NCBI RefSeq assembly: GCF_002783505.1
Contig: NZ_PFGL01000028.1
Location: forward strand, 1-56,082
Direction of reading: 5' to 3'
Source: Shewanella sp. CG12_big_fil_rev_8_21_14_0_65_47_15
Lineage (GTDB): Bacteria > Pseudomonadota > Gammaproteobacteria > Enterobacterales > Shewanellaceae
Length of the DNA: 56,082 nt
This document shows, piece by piece, positions 8,169 to 16,883 of this stretch. A program made the position numbers and the translations under genes. The notes under the pieces are model-generated. The model was not told the DNA's origin. It saw nothing but the letters and a program-made list of their open reading frames with translations, and made no database searches. Every line of letters begins with the position of its first letter. Position 1 is the stretch's first letter.

Positions 8169-9479
8169 ATGTTTTTTTACTATGTTGATTTAGCCTGGCG
8201 CAGCATTAAGAAAACCCCAGTGCTGTCGCTGTTGATGGTGTTGGCGATTTCGATTGGTATTGGTATCACTATCACTACGTTAAACGTGTACAAGATGATG
8301 TCGTTTAACCCTGCGGCTGAGCGTTCCGATGAGTTAAATGCGGTACAGCTTTGGAGTCAAGGCCCCGATTCTTGGGATGAATTTCATTCGTTAGTGACTT
8401 ACCAAGACGCGATGAATTTACGCAACAATACCTTACCCAAACGCCAAGCCGTGATGTTTCGTTCTGGGATGGCAGTGCAAACAGACGATGTCAATTTTGT
8501 ACCTATTTTACAAAGCATTCGAGTAACGGATAGCGACTTTTTTAAGATGTTTGACGTGCCATTTTTATACGGCAACGTGTGGGATAAATCCGTCGACACT
8601 GAGCCTGCTTATCAAGTGGTGATTAACGATAAACTCAATCAAAAACTGTTTGCGGGGCAAAACAGTGTCGGCAAGGTTATCTATCTTAATCGCAAGCCTT
8701 ATCAAGTCGTTGGGGTGATTAAAGCCTGGAATCCCGAGCCTAAATATTACGATCCCACTAACGGTGCCTTTAACGAGTCGGAACAAATTTTTGTGCCGTT
8801 TTCGCTAACACCTATCGAAGAGTTTGATGTGTGGGGTAATACGTCGGGTTGGAAGTTTGAGTCGACGAATAGTTACAGCGATCGCCTTAACTCTGAAAAA
8901 GTGTGGTTGCTGTATTGGGTTGATTTGCCAAATAAAGACGCAGTAGCCAGTTACCGTACTTGGCTGAGCAATTATGTCGGTGAGCAGAAAGCCCTAGGGC
9001 GTTTTACGGATAATAAATCCGCCGCTGACTCGGTCAAAGTCTCCGATGTGGCGACTTGGCTTGAATACAATCATGTGGTGCCCGAAGACAATAAAATCTT
9101 GGTCGGTTTGAGTATGCTGTTTTTAAGTGTTTGTTTAGTCAATATATTAGGTTTGATGCTGACTAAGTTCCTCAAGCGCGCACCCGAAGTGGGAGTTCGC
9201 CGCGCCATTGGTGCTAGCCGTGGCCAAATCTTCGCTCAATATATGGTGGAAGTGGGCATGATTGGCTTGTTGGGTGGCTTACTGGGACTGGCTTGGGCCT
9301 ACGCCTCACTCTACGGCTTATCGGCTCAGTTTGATGTTGCCAAGGGCTTAACCCATTTATCGCCAAGTATGTGGATTATCACCCCGAGTATTGCGGTTGG
9401 CACAGCCTTGTTGGCTGGCTTATATCCAGCGTGGGTAGTGTGTCGTACTAAACCTAGCGTTTATCTGAAAAGTCAGTAA
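8169..9479 (+). CDS. ABC exporter permease, MacB/FtsX type (first)
   Basis: A 436-residue permease of MacB topology: one N-terminal helix (TPVLSLLMVLAISIGIGITIT, about residues 17-37), a large periplasmic domain (about residues 40-305), then three C-terminal helices (LVGLSMLFLSVCLVNILGLM, MVEVGMIGLLGGLLGLAWAYA, IAVGTALLAGLYPAWVV). The cytoplasmic turn RAPEVGVRRAIGAS is the usual FtsX-domain coupling motif. Mechanotransmission transporters of this kind drive export from the periplasm without carrying substrate through the membrane. A second, different permease follows, so the complex is probably a heterodimer. Confidence 0.93.
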   Translation: MFFYYVDLAWRSIKKTPVLSLLMVLAISIGIGITITTLNVYKMMSFNPAAERSDELNAVQLWSQGPDSWDEFHSLVTYQDAMNLRNNTLPKRQAVMFRSGMAVQTDDVNFVPILQSIRVTDSDFFKMFDVPFLYGNVWDKSVDTEPAYQVVINDKLNQKLFAGQNSVGKVIYLNRKPYQVVGVIKAWNPEPKYYDPTNGAFNESEQIFVPFSLTPIEEFDVWGNTSGWKFESTNSYSDRLNSEKVWLLYWVDLPNKDAVASYRTWLSNYVGEQKALGRFTDNKSAADSVKVSDVATWLEYNHVVPEDNKILVGLSMLFLSVCLVNILGLMLTKFLKRAPEVGVRRAIGASRGQIFAQYMVEVGMIGLLGGLLGLAWAYASLYGLSAQFDVAKGLTHLSPSMWIITPSIAVGTALLAGLYPAWVVCRTKPSVYLKSQ

Positions 9480-9489
9480 GGGACGAATT

Positions 9490-10689
9490 ATGTTGCATAT
9501 TAAACCTATTTTTAGCAGTTTATTGCGCAGTAAAAGCGGCCCAATCCTACTGCTTATTCAGATTGTTTTATCCGTGGCGATAGTGGCGAACGCGAGCTTT
9601 ATTATCCAAGAGCGTTTAGCCCTGATGCAGCGTGATTCGGGGATTAAAGAGTCAGAAGTCTTAACCCTTAGCTTGTACAATTTCGATTCTTCGATTGATA
9701 AAACAGCGCAGAACAAAATTGATCAGCAAATTTTACGGGGTTTACCCAATGTGATTGCTGCGACCTCAACCAATATGCTGCCTTTGAGCGGTGGCGGCTG
9801 GTCGAGCACTTTAAATCTGGGCCCAGATCCGGATAGCGCTAAATCGACACCGCAATTTGCCATGTATTTAGGGACAGATCACACCATTGAGACCTTAGGC
9901 CTTAAGCTGATTGAGGGGCGTAACTTTTATCCCCATGAGCTTAAAGATAATCTCGATAGCCCGAGTCGATTAGCCATCATCTCCAGCGCGTTAGCGAAGG
10001 CCGTTTGGCCCGATGAATCGGCACTGGGCAAAGTGTTGTACGAGGGTAAAGATGCGCAGATCACTGTGATTGGGGTCGTCGATAAACTGCAAGGCGCGTG
10101 GATTGACAGTGCTGAGCTTGAAAACAGCATTATCCAAAATGTGGATTATGGTGGCAGTTCGTATATGGTGCGCGCTAAACCTGAGCACCACGCCGAGCTG
10201 AAAACCTTGATAACGGCGGCGCTATTGGCTGAAAATCCTAATCGAGTGCTGGATCGATTTAAGTCAATCGAGGTCTTAAAGGAGAGTTCCTACCGTGACC
10301 ATCAACTGATGATCACAGTGTTGACTATGATGGTGGTGTTGCTGCTACTTATTACCTCCCTCGGTTTAACGGGCATGGTGATGTTCAATATCCAGCGCCG
10401 TACTAAGCAGATAGGCACCCGCCGGGCACTGGGTGCCAAAAAGCGCGATATTGTCAGTTACTTTCTCGTAGAGAATTATCTGATCTGCTTAGCGGGAGGC
10501 GTGCTGGGCGGCTTGTTAGCGATACAGCTAGGGCAACAGTTAATGAAAATCTATAGCTTACCTATGTTGGCGTTAAGCTATCCATTATTTACTGTGGCAG
10601 GTTTATTTGTGGTGACCACGCTGGCGGTTTACTTACCGGCGCGCAAGGCGGCAAATATTTCGCCAGCGACGGCAACCCGCAGCGTATAG
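9490..10689 (+). CDS. ABC exporter permease, MacB/FtsX type (second)
   Basis: A 399-residue partner permease with the same plan: N-terminal helix (ILLLIQIVLSVAIVANASFII), periplasmic domain, and three C-terminal helices beginning MITVLTMMVVLLLLITSLGLTG. The FtsX coupling motif reads KQIGTRRALGAKKRDIV. It begins ten bases after the first permease. The two are clearly diverged from one another, which argues for an obligate heterodimer. It is the last gene before an intrinsic terminator. Confidence 0.93.
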   Translation: MLHIKPIFSSLLRSKSGPILLLIQIVLSVAIVANASFIIQERLALMQRDSGIKESEVLTLSLYNFDSSIDKTAQNKIDQQILRGLPNVIAATSTNMLPLSGGGWSSTLNLGPDPDSAKSTPQFAMYLGTDHTIETLGLKLIEGRNFYPHELKDNLDSPSRLAIISSALAKAVWPDESALGKVLYEGKDAQITVIGVVDKLQGAWIDSAELENSIIQNVDYGGSSYMVRAKPEHHAELKTLITAALLAENPNRVLDRFKSIEVLKESSYRDHQLMITVLTMMVVLLLLITSLGLTGMVMFNIQRRTKQIGTRRALGAKKRDIVSYFLVENYLICLAGGVLGGLLAIQLGQQLMKIYSLPMLALSYPLFTVAGLFVVTTLAVYLPARKAANISPATATRSV

Positions 10690-10730
10690 CGGCATTTTGG
10701 ATGTCACTCAAGCGAGGATGAAAGTAGGAT

Positions 10731-10770
10731 AAAAGTGCGATAACAATAGGATGTTATTGCACTTTTTGTT
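10731..10770 (+). terminator. terminator or attenuator between permease and regulator genes
   Basis: A 14-bp stem AAAAGTGCGATAAC (10731-10744) pairing with GTTATTGCACTTTT (10753-10766, one G-U pair) around an 8-base loop, followed by T residues. It would separate the exporter genes from the regulator/kinase pair, or reduce read-through into them. Confidence 0.8.
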
Positions 10771-10813
10771 ACTTTACGGTTAACGGATTTTACTTAGGAC
10801 AGAACGCATACTT

Positions 10814-12295
10814 ATGGATACCATCCTTATCGTCGATGACAATCATGCCATCTGCCAAGCCCTAGCTTTGATGTTAGAGCTTAATGATTATCGGGTGCTG
10901 ATTTGCCATAGTCCAGAAGACGCCCTTAGGTTATTGACGACGCAAGATGTGGATCTAGTGATCCAAGATATGAACTTTACTCGGGATACCACTTCGGGTG
11001 AGGAGGGGCGGCAGCTGTTTTATGCCCTGCGCGAACGCCAAGGGGATCTGCCGATCATTTTGATGACGGCCTGGACCCAGCTTGAAACCGCAGTTGAATT
11101 AGTCAAAGCGGGTGCCGCCGATTATATGGGCAAGCCTTGGGATGATGCTAAGTTACTCAATAGCATAACAAACCTGATTGCGCTGTATAAACTCTCCCGT
11201 GCTAACCATCGTTTGGAACGGGTTAATCATCAACGCCAAGTGGCGATTGCCGATGCGGATCTCTGCGGGATTGTCTTTGGTAGCGGTGCTATGCAGCGTT
11301 GTATTGATTTAGCCCTGCAACTGGCGCGCTCCGATGTGTCGGTATTGATCACTGGCCCCAATGGTGCGGGCAAAGATAAACTCGCCGATATTCTCCACGC
11401 CAATTCGCCCTTAAAAAACAAACCCTTTATCAAGGTCAATGTCGGCGCCTTGCCGATGGATTTGTTAGAGGCAGAGTTGTTTGGGGCCGAGGCGGGGGCT
11501 TTTACCGGCGCAACTAAGGCGCGTATTGGCCGGTTTGAAGCGGCAGACGGCGGCACACTGTTTTTAGATGAAATAGGCAACTTACCCTTATCTGGCCAAG
11601 TGAAATTATTGCGGGTGCTACAAACCGGCGAGTTTGAGCGCTTAGGTAGCCATAAAACCCAAAAGGTGAAGGTGAGAGTCATCAGCGCGACCAATGCCGA
11701 CTTAGCCCAAGATATCGCCGAAGGGCGTTTTCGTGAGGATTTATTCTACCGCTTAAATGTGATTGAGCTGGCATTGCCGCCGCTCAATCAACGCACCGAT
11801 GATATCTTGCCCTTAGTACAACATTTTGTTGGGACTAAGTTTAGCCTGAGTAAACCCGCACAGCAGGCGCTGTTGCAGCATCGCTGGCCGGGCAATGTGC
11901 GTGAGCTTGAAAATGCCTGTAAGCGAGCCGTCTTGTTGGCGCAAAGCCATGTGTTGACTGAAACTGACTTTGGCTTGGCAACCGTTGTGAGCGCCGCAAG
12001 ATCGGCGACGTCCCATATTATGGCTAGATCTGAGCCGCGACATTTAGAACAAGGACAGTTTGTTCCTCAGCCCGTTTATGCATCGGCTTCGATTCCCGCT
12101 AATGCCACATTTTCTGATGACGCTGCCCGCGGCCAAGCACTATCTATCAATGAGGCGATAGAGGTGAGCCGCGAAGATATCGAAGCGGCGCTAAAACAGC
12201 ACCATGGCGTGATTGCCAGAGTTGCAAAAGCGCTCGGGCTCAGTCGCCAGGCGCTGTATCGACGCATGGATAAGTTTGGGTTAGATAAGTCATAG
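10814..12295 (+). CDS. NtrC-family sigma-54 response regulator
   Basis: A 493-residue activator with three domains. Receiver (residues 1-125): acidic pocket VDDN, phospho-acceptor Asp52 in IQDMN, Thr in LMTAW and Lys in GKPWDD. AAA+ domain (about 150-385): Walker A is the variant GPNGAGKD (181-188) instead of the common GESGTGKE, and the sigma-54 contact loop GAFTGA is at 228-233, with RPGNVREL-like [10 protein letters not shown] near the end. C-terminal Fis-type helix-turn-helix: VAKALGLSRQALYRRMDKFGL. It pairs with the kinase 51 bp downstream. It probably activates the sigma-54 promoter at 5634 from the GTGTCCGCGGACAC site. Confidence 0.95.
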   Translation: MDTILIVDDNHAICQALALMLELNDYRVLICHSPEDALRLLTTQDVDLVIQDMNFTRDTTSGEEGRQLFYALRERQGDLPIILMTAWTQLETAVELVKAGAADYMGKPWDDAKLLNSITNLIALYKLSRANHRLERVNHQRQVAIADADLCGIVFGSGAMQRCIDLALQLARSDVSVLITGPNGAGKDKLADILHANSPLKNKPFIKVNVGALPMDLLEAELFGAEAGAFTGATKARIGRFEAADGGTLFLDEIGNLPLSGQVKLLRVLQTGEFERLGSHKTQKVKVRVISATNADLAQDIAEGRFREDLFYRLNVIELALPPLNQRTDDILPLVQHFVGTKFSLSKPAQQALLQHRWPGNVRELENACKRAVLLAQSHVLTETDFGLATVVSAARSATSHIMARSEPRHLEQGQFVPQPVYASASIPANATFSDDAARGQALSINEAIEVSREDIEAALKQHHGVIARVAKALGLSRQALYRRMDKFGLDKS

Positions 12296-12346
12296 GCTAA
12301 GCGCTGATGCTAGGTATAAGTAAGGGCGATCGATTAAGGAATTTAA

Positions 12347-14035
12347 GTGTTAATTCGAACTAAACTTATCATTTATTCAATGGCTTGCTGCGCCTTTGGC
12401 ATCTTGCTCAGCTTTGCCTTGGTGAAATATATCTCACCCAAGGCATCGGTTGCCTCTACGCCTAGCGCGATTGAAATCCCCGATGTGAATGTGCAACTCG
12501 ACTTTGCAGAGCTGGAAAAAACCGCCGCTTCCATCGAGCTTGCCCTTAAAAATACCGAACAACTGCAGCTGGCGGCAGCGATGCAAGCGCGCCAGAGGGC
12601 CGAGCAGATTAAGGCTGAACTGCAAAAGCTTGAACAACTTAAACAAGAACAATTGCAGATAAAACTCTTCAAGTTAGAACAGCTTAAAGAAGGGCAGTTT
12701 AATTCTATCCCCCATATTGTCGAGCCCTTACGTGTAGAGCCGCTATCCATTTTACCGCCTAAGGCCCCCGTATCTACGGTAGCGCCCGCCGAGATCCCAC
12801 AGGACAAGCGTGTCTCGAGTTTGACCTTAGGGGAAGGTGTGATTGTGTTACTGCTCGCCTGCGGTATTTGTGGCCTCAGTATCGCTTGGTTAACGCGGCA
12901 TATTGGTCGCAGTTTGGACTCACTCGAAATAGGTCTACTGAACTTTAGTGATAATGATTTTAGCGTGAGTATTCCAGAGCATGGTGAAGGCCAGCTCAAC
13001 ACCTTAGCCCGGTTATTTAATCATTCTGCGGCAAAATTGCGCCAGGAAAGGCAATACATTTACCAGCGGGAGTTATTGCTCGATAAAGTGATCCAAAGCT
13101 CCCCCAATGTGATGTTATTACTCAACGATCATCAAAAGTTGATTTACGCTAACGATGCGGCGCGCCACCTATTTCATATCAAAGGGAAAATGGAGGGGTT
13201 AAGTTTAGACGAGTTGCTGGTGGATTTACCCGAGGAACTCGCCTTAGCGCTGAAGCATGAAAAGAACGGCCTCTTTGCCATGGGTGAAGATGATGTGGAA
13301 ACCTGGTATCTGAGTCGTGGTCAATTTTTACTGAATAACCAACAGCATAACTTAATCCTGCTCAAACAGATGACCCGAGAACTCAATCGCCAAGAGGTGG
13401 CCGTGTGGAAGAAAGTGATCCGCATTATTAGCCATGAACTCAATAATTCGGTGGCGCCCATCGCTTCTATGGTGAATTCGGGGCGGCTGCTTACCAAAGA
13501 GATGGACAACCCTAAGCTCAAGCTGATTTTCGATACGATTGAGAATCGCACCAATCATTTAAGTCAGTTTATTTTCAATTATGCGCGCTTCGCTAAGCTG
13601 CCATTACCCCAACGCGGTCGTGTGAATTGGGTGCAATTTACTAGCCAATTAACCCAGCATTATCCCTTTAAACTCACCCATGCTTTACCCGAAGAAGATG
13701 GCTATTTCGATCGGGGACAGTTGGAGCAAGTGCTATTAAATTTGCTGAAAAATGCCCATGAATCGGGTTCAAACCCCGAAGACGTCAGCCTGTCGATCCG
13801 GCAGCAAACCTTAGTGGATGGTGTAGGTTTTAGTATTAAGATTGAGGATCGTGGTACTGGCATGTCAGGTGAAGTGTTAGAGCAGGCGCTATTGCCATTT
13901 TACTCGACAAAACAATCGGGTACTGGATTAGGCTTACCCCTGTGCCGAGAGATTATCGAGGCCCACGATGGCAGTATTAGCATGCATAACCGCAGCGGTG
14001 GTGGGCTGTCAGTGCAGTTATGGCTGCCACAATAA
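12347..14035 (+). CDS. membrane sensor histidine kinase of exporter system
   Basis: A 562-residue kinase starting at GTG 12347, with AAGGA six bases before it. Order: TM1 (about 5-27), a periplasmic part of about 135 residues with a coiled-coil rich in E/Q/L/K (about 54-118), TM2 (about 162-183), HAMP, a PAS-like domain (about 245-345), then the kinase core. The phospho-acceptor is His363 in ISHELNNSVAP, the N-box reads LEQVLLNLLKNAHES, and ATP-binding glycines occur in EDRGTGMSG and SGTGLGLPL. NtrY-like. It probably senses an envelope-active compound or stress and phosphorylates the adjacent regulator. Confidence 0.94.
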   Translation: MLIRTKLIIYSMACCAFGILLSFALVKYISPKASVASTPSAIEIPDVNVQLDFAELEKTAASIELALKNTEQLQLAAAMQARQRAEQIKAELQKLEQLKQEQLQIKLFKLEQLKEGQFNSIPHIVEPLRVEPLSILPPKAPVSTVAPAEIPQDKRVSSLTLGEGVIVLLLACGICGLSIAWLTRHIGRSLDSLEIGLLNFSDNDFSVSIPEHGEGQLNTLARLFNHSAAKLRQERQYIYQRELLLDKVIQSSPNVMLLLNDHQKLIYANDAARHLFHIKGKMEGLSLDELLVDLPEELALALKHEKNGLFAMGEDDVETWYLSRGQFLLNNQQHNLILLKQMTRELNRQEVAVWKKVIRIISHELNNSVAPIASMVNSGRLLTKEMDNPKLKLIFDTIENRTNHLSQFIFNYARFAKLPLPQRGRVNWVQFTSQLTQHYPFKLTHALPEEDGYFDRGQLEQVLLNLLKNAHESGSNPEDVSLSIRQQTLVDGVGFSIKIEDRGTGMSGEVLEQALLPFYSTKQSGTGLGLPLCREIIEAHDGSISMHNRSGGGLSVQLWLPQ

Positions 14036-14293
14036 TCCGGCCGCAATATCCGAGTGCCTATCTATCCATTCGTTAAGGCATAACAGCCTAGCGAACACCT
14101 CTTAGCGTATTACCCAAATGGGCTATTTTGGCCTTTTTATCTTAGCTCTTTGGGCTAATTTGCCCCTAGGCATAATGACTAAGGATCTTTAACCCTGTTA
14201 ACCTGCGCTATCGAAAATGTGTGCAGGGATTGAGCCGTTTCTCCTAGCCTTCATTTTCAAATTAGGATGACCCAGGGTTAAAGGGAGGGGCAA

Positions 14294-14704
14294 GTGAAAT
14301 CCTTAAAACAGTGTTTACTGATCTGCATTTTATGCCCATTCCTGCAGTTGGCCTCTCCTAGCTCTTTTGCCGATAACGACATTGAAATTAGTGGTTTAGT
14401 GATAGACCGAACCTTGACTCGATTCGGTAAAGACTTTGGTTTTTATTACTCGAGTTATTGGCGTGATTTACCTTTTACTCAGGGCTTTAACGTGACTTTG
14501 TATGAGACTGTGTTTCCACAGGCGGGGACGGTTTTAACCTTAGAAGTGAACGGGACTCGGATCTACAGCACTCATTTTGGCCGCCGTGCAAACCCGATAA
14601 AAGAGAGTGCAGAGCAGGCGATTCTGCTGACGATTGATTATTTAGCGCAAGTGCGAGCCAATGCAATAACAGGTGATTTTTCAGGAACATCGGACGATTT
14701 CTAG
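14294..14704 (+). CDS. csgE: curli assembly protein CsgE
   Basis: A 136-residue secreted protein with GTG start at 14294 behind a strong AGGGAGGGG site. Signal peptide to about residue 26 (PSSFA). The mature part has the CsgE hallmark GLVIDRTLTRFGKDFGFYYS and the pattern LYETVFPQAGTVLTLEVNG. In E. coli CsgE caps the CsgG pore from the periplasm and admits curli subunits. First gene of the csgE-csgF-csgG operon, 258 bp after the kinase gene. Confidence 0.92.
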   Translation: MKSLKQCLLICILCPFLQLASPSSFADNDIEISGLVIDRTLTRFGKDFGFYYSSYWRDLPFTQGFNVTLYETVFPQAGTVLTLEVNGTRIYSTHFGRRANPIKESAEQAILLTIDYLAQVRANAITGDFSGTSDDF

Positions 14705-14714
14705 GATAATAATA

Positions 14715-15110
14715 ATGACTTACAGGACGTTACTTACCCTTGTCACACTCTGTGTGGTAGGCAGTGGTCAAGCCACTGAGTTGATTTACACCCCAGTGAA
14801 TCCCAGTTTTGGCGGTAATCCATTGAATGGCGCCTTCCTACTGAATAAGGCCCAAGCACAGAATGATAATCAAGCCAGCTCGACCGAGAAGGACTTTGTC
14901 ACCCGTTTTAAAGAATCCCTAGAACGTAATATTATCAACTCGATCACCCGCGGCGTTGCCGATGGTGAAATCACCGATGGGGTTTATGATACCGGTGATT
15001 TTCGTATCGAAGTCGCCTCAACGGGTAGTGGTGTGATGCTGACGATCACCAATCTCGAAACTGGGGAAGTTACAGTGATAGAAATGCCGACATTTGGAGG
15101 GGGAAACTAA
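14715..15110 (+). CDS. csgF: curli assembly protein CsgF
   Basis: A 131-residue secreted protein. I chose ATG 14715, ten bases after csgE ends, because it gives a proper signal peptide (MTYRTLLTLVTLCVVGSGQA); an upstream in-frame start at 14673 would add 14 unrelated residues. The mature start TELIYTPVNPSFGGNPLNG is the CsgF signature that inserts into the CsgG pore. CsgF anchors the nucleator at the cell surface in E. coli. Its stop overlaps the csgG start (TAATG), so the two are translationally coupled. Confidence 0.93.
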   Translation: MTYRTLLTLVTLCVVGSGQATELIYTPVNPSFGGNPLNGAFLLNKAQAQNDNQASSTEKDFVTRFKESLERNIINSITRGVADGEITDGVYDTGDFRIEVASTGSGVMLTITNLETGEVTVIEMPTFGGGN

Positions 15111-15916
15111 TGTTGCGCTTAGTGTTGATTGCCTCGCTGCTGTTAAGCATGTCGGCCTGTAGCTTGGTCCCCAAACCCGATCTCAATATCACCACCGCCG
15201 AGGTCAATCCGGTGAGCGAAGTTATGAGTGGACTGCAAACCCAGCCAGGCCCCAAATATCCAATTCCTGTGGCCGTGTATTCCTTTCGCGATCAAACCGG
15301 CCAATATAAGCCACAGGCGAATGTGAGTTCATTTTCCACCGCAGTGACTCAGGGCGCGACATCGATGTTGATCCAGACACTGCTCGATTCGAAATGGTTT
15401 ACCCCAGTCGAGCGTGAAGGGCTGCAAAATTTACTCACAGAGCGCAAAATCAGCAACAAGCAGAGCGGTGCTAAGGCCGATGAAGTGCCTGTCTTATCTA
15501 CCGCGAGATTATTGCTTGAAGGTGGGATTATCAGTTATGAGACTAACACCAGTACGGGCGGCGCCGGTGTTGAATACTACGGCATTGGCGCATCGGAAAT
15601 GTACCGTGAGGATCTAGTGACTATCTACCTGCGGGCCGTGGATGTACACACGGGGAAAGTGATGATGTCAGTTTCAACCAGTAAGCGGGTTTTGTCCCAG
15701 GAAATGCGCGCAGGATTGTTCCGTTTTACCAGTTTAAACCGGCTCGCCGAGGCCGAAGTGGGGTTCACGACAAATGAACCCGTGCAGTTTTGTGTATTGC
15801 AAGCCATTGAACTGGCTGTCGCTGAGCTAATTGATAAGGGCATAAAGCAAGGCTACTGGAGCCCAACTCAAATGGCGCAGCCAGCAGAAAAAGCGCAGGA
15901 ATTGAGTCAGAGTTAG
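15110..15916 (+). CDS. csgG: curli secretion pore lipoprotein CsgG
   Basis: A 268-residue outer-membrane lipoprotein. Lipobox LSMSAC with Cys17, followed by PDLNITTAEVNP. CsgG features include VAVYSFRDQTGQYKP, FTPVEREGLQNLLTERK, LLEGGIISYETN and the transmembrane hairpin parts YYGIGASEMYREDLVTIYLR and KVMMSVSTSKRVLS. CsgG forms the nonameric pore through which curli subunits pass. The structural genes csgA/csgB and the regulator csgD are not adjacent, so the substrate must be encoded elsewhere. A terminator follows. Confidence 0.95.
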   Translation: MLRLVLIASLLLSMSACSLVPKPDLNITTAEVNPVSEVMSGLQTQPGPKYPIPVAVYSFRDQTGQYKPQANVSSFSTAVTQGATSMLIQTLLDSKWFTPVEREGLQNLLTERKISNKQSGAKADEVPVLSTARLLLEGGIISYETNTSTGGAGVEYYGIGASEMYREDLVTIYLRAVDVHTGKVMMSVSTSKRVLSQEMRAGLFRFTSLNRLAEAEVGFTTNEPVQFCVLQAIELAVAELIDKGIKQGYWSPTQMAQPAEKAQELSQS

Positions 15917-15980
15917 CGAGCAAGAGTTCAGTCGGTTTTAGCGTTAATATTAATGATAAATATCAATAGCATAAAATAAA

Positions 15981-16010
15981 ACTGAGCCAGTTAATTGGCT
16001 CGGTTTTTTT
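15981..16010 (+). terminator. intrinsic terminator after csgG
   Basis: Stem ACTGAGCCA (15981-15989) / TGGCTCGGT (15996-16004, one T-G pair) with 6-base loop, then a run of T. It ends the csgEFG transcript. Confidence 0.88.
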
Positions 16011-16074
16011 ATGGGACAATTTCGGTTGCGGGGCTATCGATTGCAGTGCTATGGATTGCAGGGATATGGCGGTT

Positions 16075-16683
16075 TTAATCCGCTCCCATCGCTTTCCAGA
16101 AGAGTTCAAAACTGGCATCGCGGTACACAGGGTTGGCACCTAGGTGCGGGTTATCGATAAAAAAGCGCGTCGCCGCTAGGTATTGACCATGGCAATTTTC
16201 TAGCATTAGTTCAATGGGATAATAGGCGATTAACCCCATCAATTGCCCCTGTTTTATCAGTTCGCTAATAAAGCCAAGGATGCTATTCATCGCCTGATCG
16301 CGCACCTTAGCGGCAATCATGGGCGACATAGAATATTGTTGAAAAAACAGCTGTTTTACAGGGTTCTCCAGCGACCAATCAATGGCGCTTTGCCATAGCT
16401 GATGGGCATTGTGTTTCAGATCTTTGCTTGTGGGTGTGTTTAACAGCAAAGCATCGGCAAACTCTTGTTTTATCGTGAGGAATAGGCATTCCATTAGGGC
16501 TTCTTTGGTGGGGAAGTGATGGAACAGGGTTCCCGTTGCCACCCCCGCAAGTTTAGCGATGGATGCGGTCGATGTACCATGAAACCCTTGGCTGACAAAG
16601 AGCGTCAAGGCGGTATCGAGTATCGCCTGTCGCTTGTCCGTTATGGGTTTATTTATTTTTACTTTTAATGGGTTATCCGGCAT
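16075..16683 (-). CDS. TetR/AcrR-family regulator
   Basis: A 202-residue repressor. The N-terminal helix-turn-helix is clear: RQAILDTALTLFVSQGFHGTSTASIAKLAGVATGTLFHHFPTKEALM, residues about 18-65 (cut here into its parts: ILDTALTLF, TSTASIAKLAGVATGTLFHHF). The C-terminal ligand domain is unassigned. It lies downstream of the aldehyde dehydrogenase gene on the same strand with a 200-bp gap that holds an imperfect repeat element. It probably controls the dehydrogenase through the palindrome at 18382-18409; inducer unknown, an aldehyde or aromatic compound being plausible. Confidence 0.92.
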   Translation of the reverse strand: MPDNPLKVKINKPITDKRQAILDTALTLFVSQGFHGTSTASIAKLAGVATGTLFHHFPTKEALMECLFLTIKQEFADALLLNTPTSKDLKHNAHQLWQSAIDWSLENPVKQLFFQQYSMSPMIAAKVRDQAMNSILGFISELIKQGQLMGLIAYYPIELMLENCHGQYLAATRFFIDNPHLGANPVYRDASFELFWKAMGAD

Positions 16684-16755
16684 TGGCTTTCTCTATATCG
16701 GCTGGTATTTATTCTTAAATAGCCGTTTCGAATTGTGGGTAACTTTATAGGTCGA

Positions 16756-16848
16756 GCAGGGTATCGCTAAGCTGGCCCTCTGCGCCATGGATGGCTCGGT
16801 GGAACCCTCAGGGAAGAGTTCATGGCGTGCCTGCGTGCGATACCCTGC
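16756..16848. repeat. nested palindromic intergenic repeat
   Basis: Outer arms GCAGGGTATCGC (16756-16767) and GCGATACCCTGC (16837-16848) are a perfect 12-bp inverted repeat; within them GCGCCATG and CATGGCGT form a second pair. The whole can fold into a long cruciform. A related half copy lies at 21710-21760 (GCAGGG, ATCGCTAAGC and CCCTGCGCCA shared). I take it as a dispersed REP/MITE-like element. Confidence 0.75.
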
Positions 16849-16883
16849 GATGTAGCATACTTAGGATCAGTTATTTAGGTGGA

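Noticed and set aside
11230..11694. 154-codon minus-strand frame inside the response regulator gene
   Set aside because: Antisense to the conserved AAA+ domain with no site or family; shadow.
12373..13002. 209-codon minus-strand frame rich in Ser and Cys
   Set aside because: Mirror of the EQLK coiled-coil of the kinase; composition is explained by the sense strand.
16756..16848. Integron attC-like site
   Set aside because: The nested arms suggest it, but the GTTRRRY core and cassette order are absent and a second half copy sits elsewhere; a dispersed repeat is simpler.
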